64,000 nt of DNA from Phycisphaerales bacterium. Lineage in GTDB: Bacteria; Planctomycetota; Phycisphaerae; Phycisphaerales; UBA1924. The notes beneath the pieces are model-generated. The model was not told the origin of the DNA. It saw only the letters and a list, made by a program, of their open reading frames with translations, and ran no database searches. The position numbers were made by a program, and so were the translations under genes. Numbering within the stretch: the stretch's first letter is position 1; each line of letters begins with the position of its first letter. Location of the stretch: NCBI GenBank assembly GCA_020853815.1, contig JADYYE010000036.1, forward strand, positions 1 through 64,000, read 5' to 3'. Shown piece after piece: positions 24,715 to 34,980 of the stretch.

Positions 24715-27700
24715 GTGCCCGTCGATCCCGTTCAACTTCTGCAGGCGGACCCTACCACGGCAGCGCTGGCCGAGGCGCTCTCGCGCGGGCGACGCGTCAT
24801 CGCGGCGGGCGCGTCGGGTTCGTCGACGGCGTTCCTCGCGTCGGCGATCGCGGCGATGACCCGCGCGCCGGTGGTGCTGGTCGTCGCGCACATCGACGAC
24901 GCGGACGAAGCCCGCGACGAGCTTGAATCGCTGGGGCGCGAGGTGGCGCGATTCCCGGCGCTCGAGGCCGCCACCGCCGACGGCGGGGCCAACGCCGAGT
25001 TGTTCGCCGAGCGCCTCGCGATCGTGCGCGAGCTGATCACCACGCCGGGAACGCCGCGTGTGCTGGCGGCCCCGATCCAGGCGCTGATGCAGACCGTCCC
25101 CGCGCCGTCGGGGCTGGACACGCTGGCGCGGACGATCTCCGCCGGGCAGACGGTGAAACTCACCGAGCTCGCGGCGTGGCTGGAGGGCGCGGGCTATCGG
25201 CGCCGCGACGCGATCGAAGATCAAGGCGAGTTCGCGATCCGCGGCGGCATCGTCGACGTTTTCTCGCCGGGCGGTGCGCCCACGCGCCTGGACTTCTTCG
25301 GCGATCAGGCCGATCGCATCACCGAGATCGACCTCGACACCATGGGCTCGGATCGCGCCGTGCAGAGCGTGCAGATCGTGTGCGTCGAGCCCGGCAAGTT
25401 CCAGAGCGACGACAAGACCGTCGGGCTCGCGACGCTGCTCCCGCGCGGCACGATCGTGATCCTCGCCGAGACGATGGAGATCGTCGAGCAGGCGCGCGGG
25501 TACTACGAGCGGGTGACGGACCCGCGCGGGATCCTCGGCCCGCCCGCGGTGCTCAAGCAGCTGCAGACGAGCGCGAGCGCGGTCGCGGAAATCAACCAGT
25601 TTTCGTCGGGGGCGACCGAGGCTGACGAGCGGATCTCGCTCCCGATCTCGGCGCTCCAGGCGTTCGATCAGGACACCAAGGCCGCGGTGGGGGAGCTGGC
25701 GGCGCTGTCGGGCGGTCGGCGTGTGATCGTGTCGTGCCAGAACGAGGGCGAACGCCAGCGCCTGGGAGAGTTGCTCTCTCAGCACGCGCCGGGCGCAAAG
25801 CCCGAGGTGATCGACGCATACATCCACCGCGGGTTCGCGTGGGAGGGGCGTGAAGCGATCGCGGTCGTGCCGTATCACGAGCTGCTGAACCGCTTCACGA
25901 TGCGCCGGCGCGCGGGGCGGATGCGAGCCGGGCGCGCGATGGACACCTTCCTGGACCTCCAGGCGGGCGACTATGTGGTGCACCAGGACCACGGCATCGC
26001 GCGGTTCGTGGGGCTGCAGCTGCTCAAGCCGCGCGACCTGCCCGGGCACGAGCGGAACGAGCGGATCGGCGACGCGGAGGAGCACCTGACGCTCGAGTTC
26101 GCGGGGCGTTCGAAGCTGCATGTGCCCGTGAGCAAGATCGACCAGGTGCAGAAGTACATCGGCGGGTTCAGCGGAAAGCCGCCGCTCTCGACGCTGGGCG
26201 GGCAGAAGTGGAAGAGCCAGAAGGAGCGGGCGGGCGAGAGCGTGCGCGACCTGGCGGCGGAGTTGATGCGGGTGCGCGCCGCCCGCGAGCACATGCCGGG
26301 GATCCGGTTTCCGGCGGACACGCCCTGGCAGACCGAGTTCGAGGCGGAGTTTCCCTACGACGAGACTCCCGACCAGCTGGCGGCGCTGGCGGAGATCAAA
26401 CGCGACATGCAGGCCAATCGCCCGATGGACCGCCTGCTCTGCGGCGATGTCGGATTCGGCAAGACCGAGCTCGCGATCCGGGCGGCGTTCAAGGCGTGCG
26501 AATTCGGCAAGCAGGCCGCGGTGCTGGTGCCGACCACGGTGCTCGCGGAGCAGCACGAGCGGACGTTCAAGTCGCGCTTCTCGGGCTATCCCTTCCGCGT
26601 CGAGAGCCTGTCACGCTTCAAGAGCAACAAAGAGGCCAACGAGATCCTCGCGATGGTCCGCAAGGGCCAGGTCGACGTGATCATCGGCACGCACCGCCTG
26701 CTCTCAAACGACGTGCGCTTCGGCGATCTCGGCGTGGTCATCATCGACGAAGAGCAGCGGTTCGGCGTCGAGCACAAGGAGCGCCTGCTGCGCCTGCGCA
26801 TGACGGTCGACGTGCTGACGCTCTCCGCGACGCCCATCCCGCGCACGCTGCACATGGCGATGCTGGGGATCAGGGATATTTCAAGCCTCGCCACGCCGCC
26901 GCTCGATCGTCGCGCGATCGTGACCGAGGTGATCCCGTACAACGCGCGCCGATTGGCCCAGGCGATCGCGCGCGAGCTCTCACGCGAGGGCCAGGTGTAT
27001 TTCGTTCACAACCGCGTGAGCGATATCAGGACGGTCGCGGACGATGTGCAGAAGCTGGCGCCCGGGGCGCGGATCGTGATCGGGCACGGGCAGATGTCAC
27101 CCGACGAGCTCGAGGACGTGATGCTCAAGTTCACACGCCGTCAGGCGGACATCCTCGTCTCGACGACCATCATCGAGTCGGGCATCGACATCCCGACCGC
27201 GAACACGATGATCGTGAACAACGCCGATCGGTTCGGGCTGGCCGACCTGCACCAGCTGCGGGGACGAGTCGGAAGGTCAAAGCACCGCGCGTACTGCTAC
27301 CTGCTCCTCCCCCCCGACCGCCCGGTGCCCGAGGTGGCACAGAAGCGGCTCAAGGCGATCGAGCAGTATTCGATGCTGGGCGCGGGGTTCAAGATCGCGA
27401 TGCGCGACCTGGAGATCCGCGGCGCGGGCAACATCCTTGGCGCCGAGCAATCCGGTCACATCGCGCTGGTCGGCTACGAGATGTACTGCCGATTGCTCGA
27501 GGACGCGGTGCACGAACTCAAGCACGAGAAACGCCCCGATCCGCCCAGCAAGACCAGCGTGGAGATCGGCGTGTCCGGCGTGATCCCCAAGCCGTACATC
27601 CCGTCGGACCAGCGGCGCCTCGAGGCGTACCGGCGGCTCTCGATCGCGGCCAGCGAAGCGGACCTCACGCAGGTCGAGGTCGATCTGAAGGAGGCGTACG

Positions 27701-28068
27701 GCGAGCCGCCCCTGCCGGTGAAGAAGCTGATCGAGCTGGCGCAGCTTCGCATCGCCCTCGCCAACCTGCGCGTGAAGACGGCAACGATCCGCGACAAGGA
27801 CGTGATCTTCCGCACGCCCGAGCCCAACCTGATCGCGGAGCGTTTGAAGGCCGTGCCCAAGGAAGACAAACCCGCGCCGAGCAAGTCGACGTGGCCGCGC
27901 CCCAATGCGCCGGCCAAGCCCAGCGAGTCGGTGGTGGCGCTCCCGCCCAAGGCCGGCGAGACGCTCTCCGAGGTGTATTTCCGACCGGGCGATCGCGTGA
28001 TGGAGAGCCCGGACACGCTGCTGGCGATTCTCCGCCGACGACTGGTCGCGACGCCGACCATCGCGTGA
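24715..28068 (+). CDS. mfd: Transcription-repair coupling factor
   Basis: The 1117-residue Mfd releases RNA polymerase stalled at DNA damage and recruits UvrA. The order of domains is UvrB-homology module (residues about 1-400), RNA polymerase interaction domain of CarD type (QAGDYVVHQDHGIARF, about 415), RecG-like SF2 helicase with Walker A GDVGFGKTE (about 577), DEEQ box in IIDEEQRFGV, TATPIPRTL-type motif, RG-rich motif VI QLRGRVGRS, and a C-terminal TRCF domain. The start is GTG 24715; the upstream 178 bases hold no gene. The linker near residues 1040-1080 is lysine/proline-rich. Confidence 0.97.
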   Translation: MPVDPVQLLQADPTTAALAEALSRGRRVIAAGASGSSTAFLASAIAAMTRAPVVLVVAHIDDADEARDELESLGREVARFPALEAATADGGANAELFAERLAIVRELITTPGTPRVLAAPIQALMQTVPAPSGLDTLARTISAGQTVKLTELAAWLEGAGYRRRDAIEDQGEFAIRGGIVDVFSPGGAPTRLDFFGDQADRITEIDLDTMGSDRAVQSVQIVCVEPGKFQSDDKTVGLATLLPRGTIVILAETMEIVEQARGYYERVTDPRGILGPPAVLKQLQTSASAVAEINQFSSGATEADERISLPISALQAFDQDTKAAVGELAALSGGRRVIVSCQNEGERQRLGELLSQHAPGAKPEVIDAYIHRGFAWEGREAIAVVPYHELLNRFTMRRRAGRMRAGRAMDTFLDLQAGDYVVHQDHGIARFVGLQLLKPRDLPGHERNERIGDAEEHLTLEFAGRSKLHVPVSKIDQVQKYIGGFSGKPPLSTLGGQKWKSQKERAGESVRDLAAELMRVRAAREHMPGIRFPADTPWQTEFEAEFPYDETPDQLAALAEIKRDMQANRPMDRLLCGDVGFGKTELAIRAAFKACEFGKQAAVLVPTTVLAEQHERTFKSRFSGYPFRVESLSRFKSNKEANEILAMVRKGQVDVIIGTHRLLSNDVRFGDLGVVIIDEEQRFGVEHKERLLRLRMTVDVLTLSATPIPRTLHMAMLGIRDISSLATPPLDRRAIVTEVIPYNARRLAQAIARELSREGQVYFVHNRVSDIRTVADDVQKLAPGARIVIGHGQMSPDELEDVMLKFTRRQADILVSTTIIESGIDIPTANTMIVNNADRFGLADLHQLRGRVGRSKHRAYCYLLLPPDRPVPEVAQKRLKAIEQYSMLGAGFKIAMRDLEIRGAGNILGAEQSGHIALVGYEMYCRLLEDAVHELKHEKRPDPPSKTSVEIGVSGVIPKPYIPSDQRRLEAYRRLSIAASEADLTQVEVDLKEAYGEPPLPVKKLIELAQLRIALANLRVKTATIRDKDVIFRTPEPNLIAERLKAVPKEDKPAPSKSTWPRPNAPAKPSESVVALPPKAGETLSEVYFRPGDRVMESPDTLLAILRRRLVATPTIA

Positions 28069-28122
28069 TCGCCCGTGCTGTTTCTGGCGTCCGACCGGAT
28101 CGCGTGCCGAGCGCGCACGAAA

Positions 28123-28149
28123 AAGCCCGACGGGTACGCCGCCGGGCTT
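28123..28149. terminator. Bidirectional terminator after mfd
   Basis: AAGCCCG and CGGGCTT arms around a 13-base spacer, with four A before and T after, lie between the convergent genes ending at 28068 and 28183. Confidence 0.7.
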
Positions 28150-28182
28150 ATCGCTCACATCTAACCGAGGCGTTCGCCCGAC

Positions 28183-28410
28183 TCAGCCCGGCGAATTCTG
28201 CGAGGGGTTCTGCTCGATCTCCTTAATGTCCTTCTCCAACTGCTCCTTTTGCGGCGGAGAGACCTGCTTCTCCACCTGCTTGGGAGGCTCGCTACCCCAC
28301 AACGCCGGCACCCACCCCTGGCTGGCAGCGATCAGATACCCCGCCGCCAACAGACACACCACCGCCAGCCCGAGTTTGATTACTTTGCCCTTGTCAACTT
28401 CTTCGGCCAT
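28183..28410 (-). CDS. Small single-pass membrane protein
   Basis: 75 residues: a short polar N-terminus, one helix (about residues 13-32), and a Lys/Gln/Glu-rich tail. ATG 28410 is chosen because GGAGA lies 7 bases before it. It is 100 bases downstream of the ABC-2 permease gene on the same strand. The family is unknown. Confidence 0.7.
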   Translation of the reverse strand: MAEEVDKGKVIKLGLAVVCLLAAGYLIAASQGWVPALWGSEPPKQVEKQVSPPQKEQLEKDIKEIEQNPSQNSPG

Positions 28411-28510
28411 GTTCGTTCTCCACAGAATCGCCAAGCCCGGAAACGGGCGGCTCAACCATTATACGGCAAGCCGGACCCCGGATTCCGCCCACGCCCGCCT
28501 GGCCGCCCCA

Positions 28511-29869
28511 TCACCCAACGTCCCGCCCCTGGAACAGCACCACGCCCAGGGCCAGAAACGCCCCGATCTCCAGCAGCCCATACAGAGCGATCATCCCAAG
28601 GTGCCGCGCCGGCACCCGTGTGTTCTGCGTCACCGCATCCAGCAGCCAGAAGCACTGCATGTTCGGGTTGGCGGCCCACAGCGTCAGCGCGATCGGGCCC
28701 ACCTTGGTCGGCTCCGTGAAGACATAGTCGCCGGCCGACGGTGGTTTCACCACCGCCTGCGCCCGACCTCCAAGGTTCCGAACCGTCATGCTGCGATCGT
28801 CCAACAGCTCCGTGATGTACACCCCCGAAGGGGCCGAACGACTCAACAACGACTCGCTCTTGGAGAGGTCGCCCGAAAACGACGCGAACTCCGACACGTA
28901 CATCGCCGCCCCGTTGGGCGACGGGCCGAAATAGAACGAATCACCCGGCTTCAACGCGACCTTGGGCGGGAGTTGAAGCGTGATCTTCAGGGTGTCTCCC
29001 GGCGTGTCAAAGCCCTCGCTGGTCATCCCGACCGCCTGGACCTCGGCAATCGTCGCGATCGGTACGTTCTTGAACGCGTGCCGCCCGAACAGATAGTTCG
29101 ACAGCAACGAGCCCACGAAGATGCCGAAGCACACCACGATCGTCATCACCTGCGACAAACGCGTCGACACCGCCGTCGCCACCGCCGTCATCACCAGCAC
29201 CGCCATCGTCAGCGACCCGCACGCCGTCAGGATCTGCGGCTTGAAATCCGCCCCCGGCGATTGCGGCGACCAGTGCTTCGACACCAGCAGCACCGACAGA
29301 TATCCCACGACCGACAGCGGCGCCAGAAGCACCACCGACACCTGCGGGAAACTCCAGCCATAAAAATAATTGCACCACGCCGCCGCCCCCAGCGCGAGCA
29401 CCACGGCCCCCGCGGAAAAGGCGATCGCCGGCATGTCAAGGTCGTCCGCCGCCGTGCTCATCACGCCATGCCGCAGCGCGAACATCAGGAACGCGATCAT
29501 CGGGATCATCGCCAGCACGATCGCACCCGCGATGCCCAGGTATTTCCCGAGGATCAGCACCGTCCGCGCCACCGGCTTGCTCACCACCGTCAGCACCGTC
29601 TTGTTCTCGATCTCGCGGCTGATCACGCTGGTCGCCACGAACGCCGCCAGGATCATCCCGCACAGAAAAATCGACGCCATCCCCACGTCCAAGAGCAGCT
29701 TGTTGTCGCCCGAGACCTCGCCCGTCTCGTCGTAGCCCATCGCAAACCCGGTGTTCCACGTCGTGAAAAACTGGAGTAGCCCCGAAAGCAGAATCACCAG
29801 CAGGAACACCGGCTGGCGGATCCCTTCCACGAAGGCGTTGCGGGCGATGGCGATCAGTTGCGCTGGCAT
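28511..29869 (-). CDS. ABC-2 type transporter permease
   Basis: A 452-residue membrane protein with helices at the N-terminus, a cluster in the first 290 residues, a large extracytoplasmic domain (about 290-400) and a final helix near 425-445. The early ISREIENKTVLTVVSKPV segment is the conserved amphipathic coupling element of ABC-2 permeases. No ATPase is in this operon, though an ABC ATPase and a related permease lie in the divergent operon at 35067-38212, which may supply the ATPase. ATG 29869 begins the protein; longer frames overlap noncoding sequence. Confidence 0.82.
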   Translation of the reverse strand: MPAQLIAIARNAFVEGIRQPVFLLVILLSGLLQFFTTWNTGFAMGYDETGEVSGDNKLLLDVGMASIFLCGMILAAFVATSVISREIENKTVLTVVSKPVARTVLILGKYLGIAGAIVLAMIPMIAFLMFALRHGVMSTAADDLDMPAIAFSAGAVVLALGAAAWCNYFYGWSFPQVSVVLLAPLSVVGYLSVLLVSKHWSPQSPGADFKPQILTACGSLTMAVLVMTAVATAVSTRLSQVMTIVVCFGIFVGSLLSNYLFGRHAFKNVPIATIAEVQAVGMTSEGFDTPGDTLKITLQLPPKVALKPGDSFYFGPSPNGAAMYVSEFASFSGDLSKSESLLSRSAPSGVYITELLDDRSMTVRNLGGRAQAVVKPPSAGDYVFTEPTKVGPIALTLWAANPNMQCFWLLDAVTQNTRVPARHLGMIALYGLLEIGAFLALGVVLFQGRDVG

Positions 29870-30342
29870 CGGTGGGTCAGCTTCCGCGAGCGTCAGTCTA
29901 CATACTGGTTCGATCGGGCGTCCCGGATCAGGGAAAGAATTCCCCACCATTGTTCCGACCGAGACGAACATAGGTTCGCGGCGGGCGTACATCAACGCGT
30001 CGATTCCGCGGATTCTCCGCGAGAGAAGGGCGGCGGTCTGCCGTCCTTGTCGCCGTTCGTGCGCATGTCCGGCGCTTCGTCGTGTTCCGTCCTCGGCGGG
30101 CGCGCCCGTATCGTCAGGTCCGATCCGACCCCGCTGGGTCGATCGGGTATTGGTCTGGATGGTCGTAACGGGGGTCGGTCTTTGTCCGGCGCAAAGGTCA
30201 ATGTTCACGGGAGTGGACACGGCGCGACGCGGCTGGCAGAATACCACCCCCTTGGAGCCCGGGCCACGCCACCGTCGGCGTGCCGGGGCCGCGCGGCGTT
30301 CATGCCCGCGGCGGGTTGGTTCGTGCTTGACCGGGGAGCTGG
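29870..30342. other. Divergent promoter region of the SPFH/ABC cluster
   Basis: 473 bases between the leftward permease and the rightward SPFH operon. No supported gene, repeat or terminator is seen; long frames across it are the tails of shadow frames. It is where the divergent promoters should be. Confidence 0.5.
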
Positions 30343-32451
30343 ATGAAGGCTGACTACCTCAGTTATCGCATCGCCACCGGGCGCTGCATTCTCGGGATGG
30401 TGCTCCAGGGCGCGCTCGCCGCGCTCCTGGTGGTCTACGGCATCATCACACGGGACCACGCCGCCGCCACCGCCTCCGCCTACACGATCCTGGGCGTGCC
30501 CATCTGGCTCGCCCTCGCGATCGTCTTCGACCAGCACCGACGCGAACGCGTTGAGGCCCTCGAAGCCGAGGCCCTCGCCCAGCAGGGCGCCTCCACCTCT
30601 GTCTTCGACACCTCCGCCGGCGAGTTCCGCCCCGCGGCCAAGCGTCTGGCCGCCATGCACCGCCTCTTCCTCCCCATCGTCAGCGTCGTGCTCGGCCTTG
30701 CGTTCCTCGGCGTCGGCTACTGGCGCCTCACCTCCGCCCGCGCCTTCCTCGCCGCCAGCGACGCGCCCGTCAACCCCAGCGACGCCCACGTTACCCTCGG
30801 ATGGGGCCTGGCCATCGGCCTCCTCACCGGCGTGGTCGGCTTCATCTTCGCCCGCTTCATCTCCGGCATGGCCAAGCAGGCCATCTGGTCGAACCTCCGC
30901 GCCGGGGCCGCCGCCATCGTCGGCGCCGCCCTTATGGGCCTGGGCATCGCGGTCGGTTCCTTCGCCGATCTCGCGGGCAGCGACGCCATCCGCCGCGCCC
31001 TGCCGCTGGTCTTCCCCATCGCGATCATGGCGCTCGGCGCCGAGGTCTTCGCCAACTTCCTCCTCAACTTCTACCGCCCGCGCAAGGCCGGCGTGATGCC
31101 CGCCCCCGCCTTCGACTCCCGCATCTTGGGCTTCATCGCCGCCCCCGATCGCATCGCCGCCTCGATCAGCGACGCCATCAACTACCAGCTCGGTTTCGAC
31201 GTCTCCTCCAGCTGGTTCTACAACCTGATCTCGAAATCGCTCGGCGCGCTCATCGCCATGGCCGCCGTCCTCCTGTGGGCCATGTCCGCGGTCGAGATCG
31301 TCGAGCCACACCAGCGCGGCATCGTGCTCCGCTTCGGCGCCTTCCAGCGCGAGGTCGGCCCGGGCTGGCACTGGAAACTCCCCTGGCCCATCGAACGCGT
31401 CGAGGTTCCCACCTTCGAGGAAGTCGATGGCGACGGACACCGCGCCGTCGTCGGCCAAACCACCACCGGCGTCCGCGTCGTCCAGCTCGGCTCCCTCCCC
31501 CCTGTCGACGCCAAAAAGGCCATCCTCTGGACCAACGAACACGCCCAGGAAGAGGTCTATCAGATCGTCCAGCCCGGCGCGACCGACGCCAAGGCCGGCG
31601 AGTCCGCCGCGGCGGGACGCGACGTCGCCCTCGTCTCGGCCGAAATCCCGCTCCACTACGTCATCGAAAACGTCGAGCTCTACGACCGCCTCGGCGACCA
31701 CCAGACCCGCGAGGCGATCTTGGGCGCCGTCGCCCGCCGACAGATCGTCCAGTTCTTCTCCGGCCAAAGCGTCGACGAAGTCCTGGGCGGCGACCCCGAA
31801 CGCCTCGCACGAAATCTGAACCAACGAATCAACGCCGCGCTCAACGACATCCCCAACGGCGGCGCCAAGGGCGCCGGAATCCGCGCCGTGTTCGTGGGCG
31901 TCAACGGCGTGCATCCGCCGCGTGAATCGGCCGAAAAGTTCGAGTTCGTCGTCCAAGCCGAACAAAAGCGAGAGGCCCGCCTCGAAGACGCCCGCAAGGA
32001 CCGCATCCAGAGGCTGACCGAAGTCGTGGGCAGCGTCGAGCTGGCCGACAAGATCGTCGCCGAGCTCAAGGCGCTTGCCCAACTCTCCGATTCCGGCGCG
32101 GACCAGAACGCCATCAAGGACCAGCAGTTCAAGGTGCAGACGCTCCTGGAGACCGCCGGCGGCGCCGCCGCCTCACTCGTCCAGAAGGCCCGCGCCGATC
32201 GCTGGGCCACCCACATGAGCGAACGCGGACGGGCCGCCCGCTACCAAGGCCAGATCGCGGCCTTCCAAGCCAACCCCGCCCTCTTCCAGGTCTCCCAGTA
32301 CCTTGAGTCCCTCCAGGCCGCCATCAAGGACGCGCGCGTCTACGTCACCGACGACTCCGTGCCCGATCTCCGCGTCAATTGGGACATCAAAGACGTGGAT
32401 AACGGGGCCGCAACCTTCGATCCCGAACGACGCAAGGCCTTGGGTGAGTGA
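30343..32451 (+). CDS. HflK-like SPFH protein fused to a multi-pass membrane domain
   Basis: The 702-residue protein has about six helices in the first 245 residues (about 14-36, 46-63, 107-127, 151-172, 187-208, 219-242), a seventh at 299-318, and then an SPFH domain beginning VEPHQRGIVLRFGAF (HflK-type). A coiled-coil region follows to about residue 600. HflK and HflC form a membrane cage around the FtsH protease in other bacteria; classical HflK has a single helix, so the six-helix N-terminus is unusual. ATG 30343 has GGGGAG 4 bases upstream. It is the first gene of a six-gene row. Confidence 0.85.
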   Translation: MKADYLSYRIATGRCILGMVLQGALAALLVVYGIITRDHAAATASAYTILGVPIWLALAIVFDQHRRERVEALEAEALAQQGASTSVFDTSAGEFRPAAKRLAAMHRLFLPIVSVVLGLAFLGVGYWRLTSARAFLAASDAPVNPSDAHVTLGWGLAIGLLTGVVGFIFARFISGMAKQAIWSNLRAGAAAIVGAALMGLGIAVGSFADLAGSDAIRRALPLVFPIAIMALGAEVFANFLLNFYRPRKAGVMPAPAFDSRILGFIAAPDRIAASISDAINYQLGFDVSSSWFYNLISKSLGALIAMAAVLLWAMSAVEIVEPHQRGIVLRFGAFQREVGPGWHWKLPWPIERVEVPTFEEVDGDGHRAVVGQTTTGVRVVQLGSLPPVDAKKAILWTNEHAQEEVYQIVQPGATDAKAGESAAAGRDVALVSAEIPLHYVIENVELYDRLGDHQTREAILGAVARRQIVQFFSGQSVDEVLGGDPERLARNLNQRINAALNDIPNGGAKGAGIRAVFVGVNGVHPPRESAEKFEFVVQAEQKREARLEDARKDRIQRLTEVVGSVELADKIVAELKALAQLSDSGADQNAIKDQQFKVQTLLETAGGAAASLVQKARADRWATHMSERGRAARYQGQIAAFQANPALFQVSQYLESLQAAIKDARVYVTDDSVPDLRVNWDIKDVDNGAATFDPERRKALGE

Positions 32452-32536
32452 TACGTTCGGCGCCTTGGGGCGCGCGGGTCCGAGTGGTTCGATTCCAGAG
32501 TTTCACGGGGCATAAGCCCTGAGCAGGAGCGACGGC

Positions 32537-33559
32537 GTGAAGAGGTTGGTGATCATCGTGCTGGCGGGCGTGCTTCTGGTCGTGCTGCTGGCATTCAGCA
32601 TGACCTATCAGGTTCGCTTCACCGAGGCGGCCGTGCTGACCACGTTCGGCAAGGCCAGCGACGACTCGCTCAAGCTCGACCCGGGCCTGAAGTTCAAGTG
32701 GCCCAGCCCGATCCAGTCCGTCACCAAGTACGACACGCGCCTCCGCGTCGTTCAGACCCGCGCCCAGACCCAGCAGACCAGCGACAATCGTCAGATCATC
32801 GTCGAGGCCGCGTGCTTCTGGCGCGTCAAGGATCCGCTCCGTTTCTTCGAACGCTTCAGCGTCGCCGGCGACCGTTCCGCCGACCACTTCCGCAAGGCCC
32901 AGGAGATCATCGAGTCCAACCTCCGCTCCGCCATCGGCGCCACCAGCAAGTTCGCCATGTCCGACCTTTTCAATGCCGCCGGCGCCACCAAGCTCCCCGA
33001 TCTTGAAAAGGCCATTCTCTCCGGCCTGGTCATCCGCGAAGCCACCGCCGGCGGGGAGAAGACCGTCTCGCTGGCGGACTACGGCATCGAGGCCGTCGAC
33101 GTCGGCGTCACCCGCGTGATGCTCCCGGAAGAAACCACCAAGGCCGTCTTCGAGCGCATGGGCGCCAGCCGCGATCGCCTCGCCGCCGAGATCGAGGCCA
33201 AGGGCCAGGCCGTCGCCCAGGCCATCCGCGACACCGCGGAGAACGAGGCGCGCATGATCCGGGCCTTCGCCGACAGCCGCGCCCAGGAAATCCGCAAGCA
33301 GGGTGATCGAGAGGCCGCCACCTACTTGGGCCAGATGAACAGCAACCCCGAGCTGGCCGTCTTCCTCCGCCGCATGGAGTTCCTGCGCGACGCCACCGCC
33401 AAGCGCATGACCTTCGTCTTTCCCACCAGCATGCCCGGCTTTGACCTCGTCAAGCCCGATTCGCTCAACGGCCTGAAAAAGGGCCAGATCCCCGCCATGC
33501 CAAACCTCGATCGCGCCCTTTCCCAGCAGCCCGCCAAGCAGACGGAGGGCGGCCAGTGA
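32537..33559 (+). CDS. HflC-like SPFH protein
   Basis: 340 residues: one N-terminal helix (about 4-22), an SPFH domain (VRFTEAAVLTTFGKA, then DNRQIIVEAACFWRVKDPLRFF) and a long coiled coil with AQEIRKQGDREAATYLGQM, the HflC-type segment. It is expected to pair with an HflK-like protein in a membrane assembly with the domain outside the cytoplasmic membrane. GTG 32537 has AGGAG 7 bases upstream. The end overlaps the next gene by 4 bases. Confidence 0.88.
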   Translation: MKRLVIIVLAGVLLVVLLAFSMTYQVRFTEAAVLTTFGKASDDSLKLDPGLKFKWPSPIQSVTKYDTRLRVVQTRAQTQQTSDNRQIIVEAACFWRVKDPLRFFERFSVAGDRSADHFRKAQEIIESNLRSAIGATSKFAMSDLFNAAGATKLPDLEKAILSGLVIREATAGGEKTVSLADYGIEAVDVGVTRVMLPEETTKAVFERMGASRDRLAAEIEAKGQAVAQAIRDTAENEARMIRAFADSRAQEIRKQGDREAATYLGQMNSNPELAVFLRRMEFLRDATAKRMTFVFPTSMPGFDLVKPDSLNGLKKGQIPAMPNLDRALSQQPAKQTEGGQ

Positions 33560-34980
33560 GCGATCAGGGTCAACCACTTCCCGAGCGCGGACCCGGCGAG
33601 CCCCAGGCCTCGCCCAGGCTCACGCGCCGAGCCAAGTCCATCACGCTCCGACAGGGCTCCGAGATGGAGTCGCCCGGCGCGCTCATGGATGCGGCCCACA
33701 AGTCGCTCGCTGATGCACTCCGAATCACCTTCGGCCTCGTCCAGATCGGCATGGTCGTGCTCGCCGCCCTCTACGTCCTCAGCGGCTTCCAGTCCGTCAA
33801 ACAGAACGAGCAGGGCATCCGACTCCTGTTCGGAAAGATCGACGCCGACGGCCTGGAGCCCGGCTTCCAGTTCAGCCTTCCTGCTCCCCTGGGCGAAATG
33901 GTCAAGGTCAGCACCGGCGCCGAGAGCGTCGACCTCGACAGCGAGTTCTGGGTCCGCGTCTCGCCCGCCGACAAGGAAAAGCCGATCGACTCGCTCCCAA
34001 AGCTCCCCAAGCTCAACCCCGAGAACGAAGGCGCCGTGCTGACGGGCGACGGCAACGTCGCCCACACCCAGTGGAAGGCGTCGTACCGACGTGTCAAGCC
34101 CGGCGAATACGCCACCAGCATCATGCCCACCGACGAGGCCGCCATCGTCCGCGCCGCCGTCCAACGCGGCGTGGTCCAGGCCGTCTCACAAACCAGCATC
34201 GAGGACCTGCTCAAGCAGTCCGCCAGCGAGCGTGCCTCCGTCGCCGCCAACGCACGCGACGTCGCGCAGGCCATTCTCGATCGCGCCCGGAGCGGCATCG
34301 TCATCGAGCAGTTGATCCTGAAGGACAAGATGCCCCCGCTCTACGTCCGCGACAGCTTCGCCAAGGTCCAGACCGCCGCGTCCAACGCCGGCACCGAGCA
34401 GGACAAGGCCCGCTCCGAACGCGAGCAGAAGCTCAACAAGGTCGCCGGCGCCGCCGCCCCGGCCCTCCTCGCGCTCATCCGCCAGTACGAACTGCAGACC
34501 GAGAAGAACGACCAGCCCGCGGCCGAGAAAGTGCTCGCCACCATCTACAAGCTGCTCGACGGCGAGCCCGTCGAGGTCGAAGACGCCGCGATCGCGTCCG
34601 GCGCCGCGTCCGGCGAGGTCGCGTCGATTCTCGCCCAGGCCCGCCTCTATCGCAGCGAAATCGTCAACCAGCGCCAGAGCCAGCTCATCAGCTACCAGGC
34701 GAAGCTCGAGCAATACAAATCCAACCCGCTGGCGATGGTGAACCGCGAATGGCAGGAGGCGATCACCGCCATGTACGCGCGCGAGAACGTGCAACTCATG
34801 GCCTCGCCCCCCGGCACGCGAACCCTCGAACTCCTCCTCAACGCCGACCCGGACATCCTGCGCGAACTCGACATCCTCCGCAAACGCAAGGAAGCCCAGG
34901 ACTCCGCCGCCGAGCGCGAGCGCAAGCAGCAGGAATCCCAGCACGATGTCGACCGCAGCCTAAAGATGAAGCCCAAGTAG
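33556..34980 (+). CDS. Third SPFH/HflK-like protein
   Basis: 474 residues with a basic N-terminal segment, one helix (about 57-79), an SPFH domain with KQNEQGIRLLFGKI and LEPGFQFSLPAPLGEM, and a coiled-coil C-terminus rich in charged residues. It is closer to HflK than to HflC by its pattern, but is not a duplicate of the first gene since it lacks the multi-pass part. GTG overlaps the previous stop (GTGA), indicating translational coupling. Three SPFH proteins in series suggest a mixed-subunit assembly. Confidence 0.85.
   Translation: MSDQGQPLPERGPGEPQASPRLTRRAKSITLRQGSEMESPGALMDAAHKSLADALRITFGLVQIGMVVLAALYVLSGFQSVKQNEQGIRLLFGKIDADGLEPGFQFSLPAPLGEMVKVSTGAESVDLDSEFWVRVSPADKEKPIDSLPKLPKLNPENEGAVLTGDGNVAHTQWKASYRRVKPGEYATSIMPTDEAAIVRAAVQRGVVQAVSQTSIEDLLKQSASERASVAANARDVAQAILDRARSGIVIEQLILKDKMPPLYVRDSFAKVQTAASNAGTEQDKARSEREQKLNKVAGAAAPALLALIRQYELQTEKNDQPAAEKVLATIYKLLDGEPVEVEDAAIASGAASGEVASILAQARLYRSEIVNQRQSQLISYQAKLEQYKSNPLAMVNREWQEAITAMYARENVQLMASPPGTRTLELLLNADPDILRELDILRKRKEAQDSAAERERKQQESQHDVDRSLKMKPK

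Noticed and set aside
24586-26556. Leftward frame of 656 codons opposite mfd
   Set aside because: Shadow of mfd, which has all helicase motifs.
30205-32082. Leftward frame of 625 codons opposite the first SPFH gene
   Set aside because: Composition is Gly/Asp/Glu-rich and mirrors the SPFH codons; no family features.
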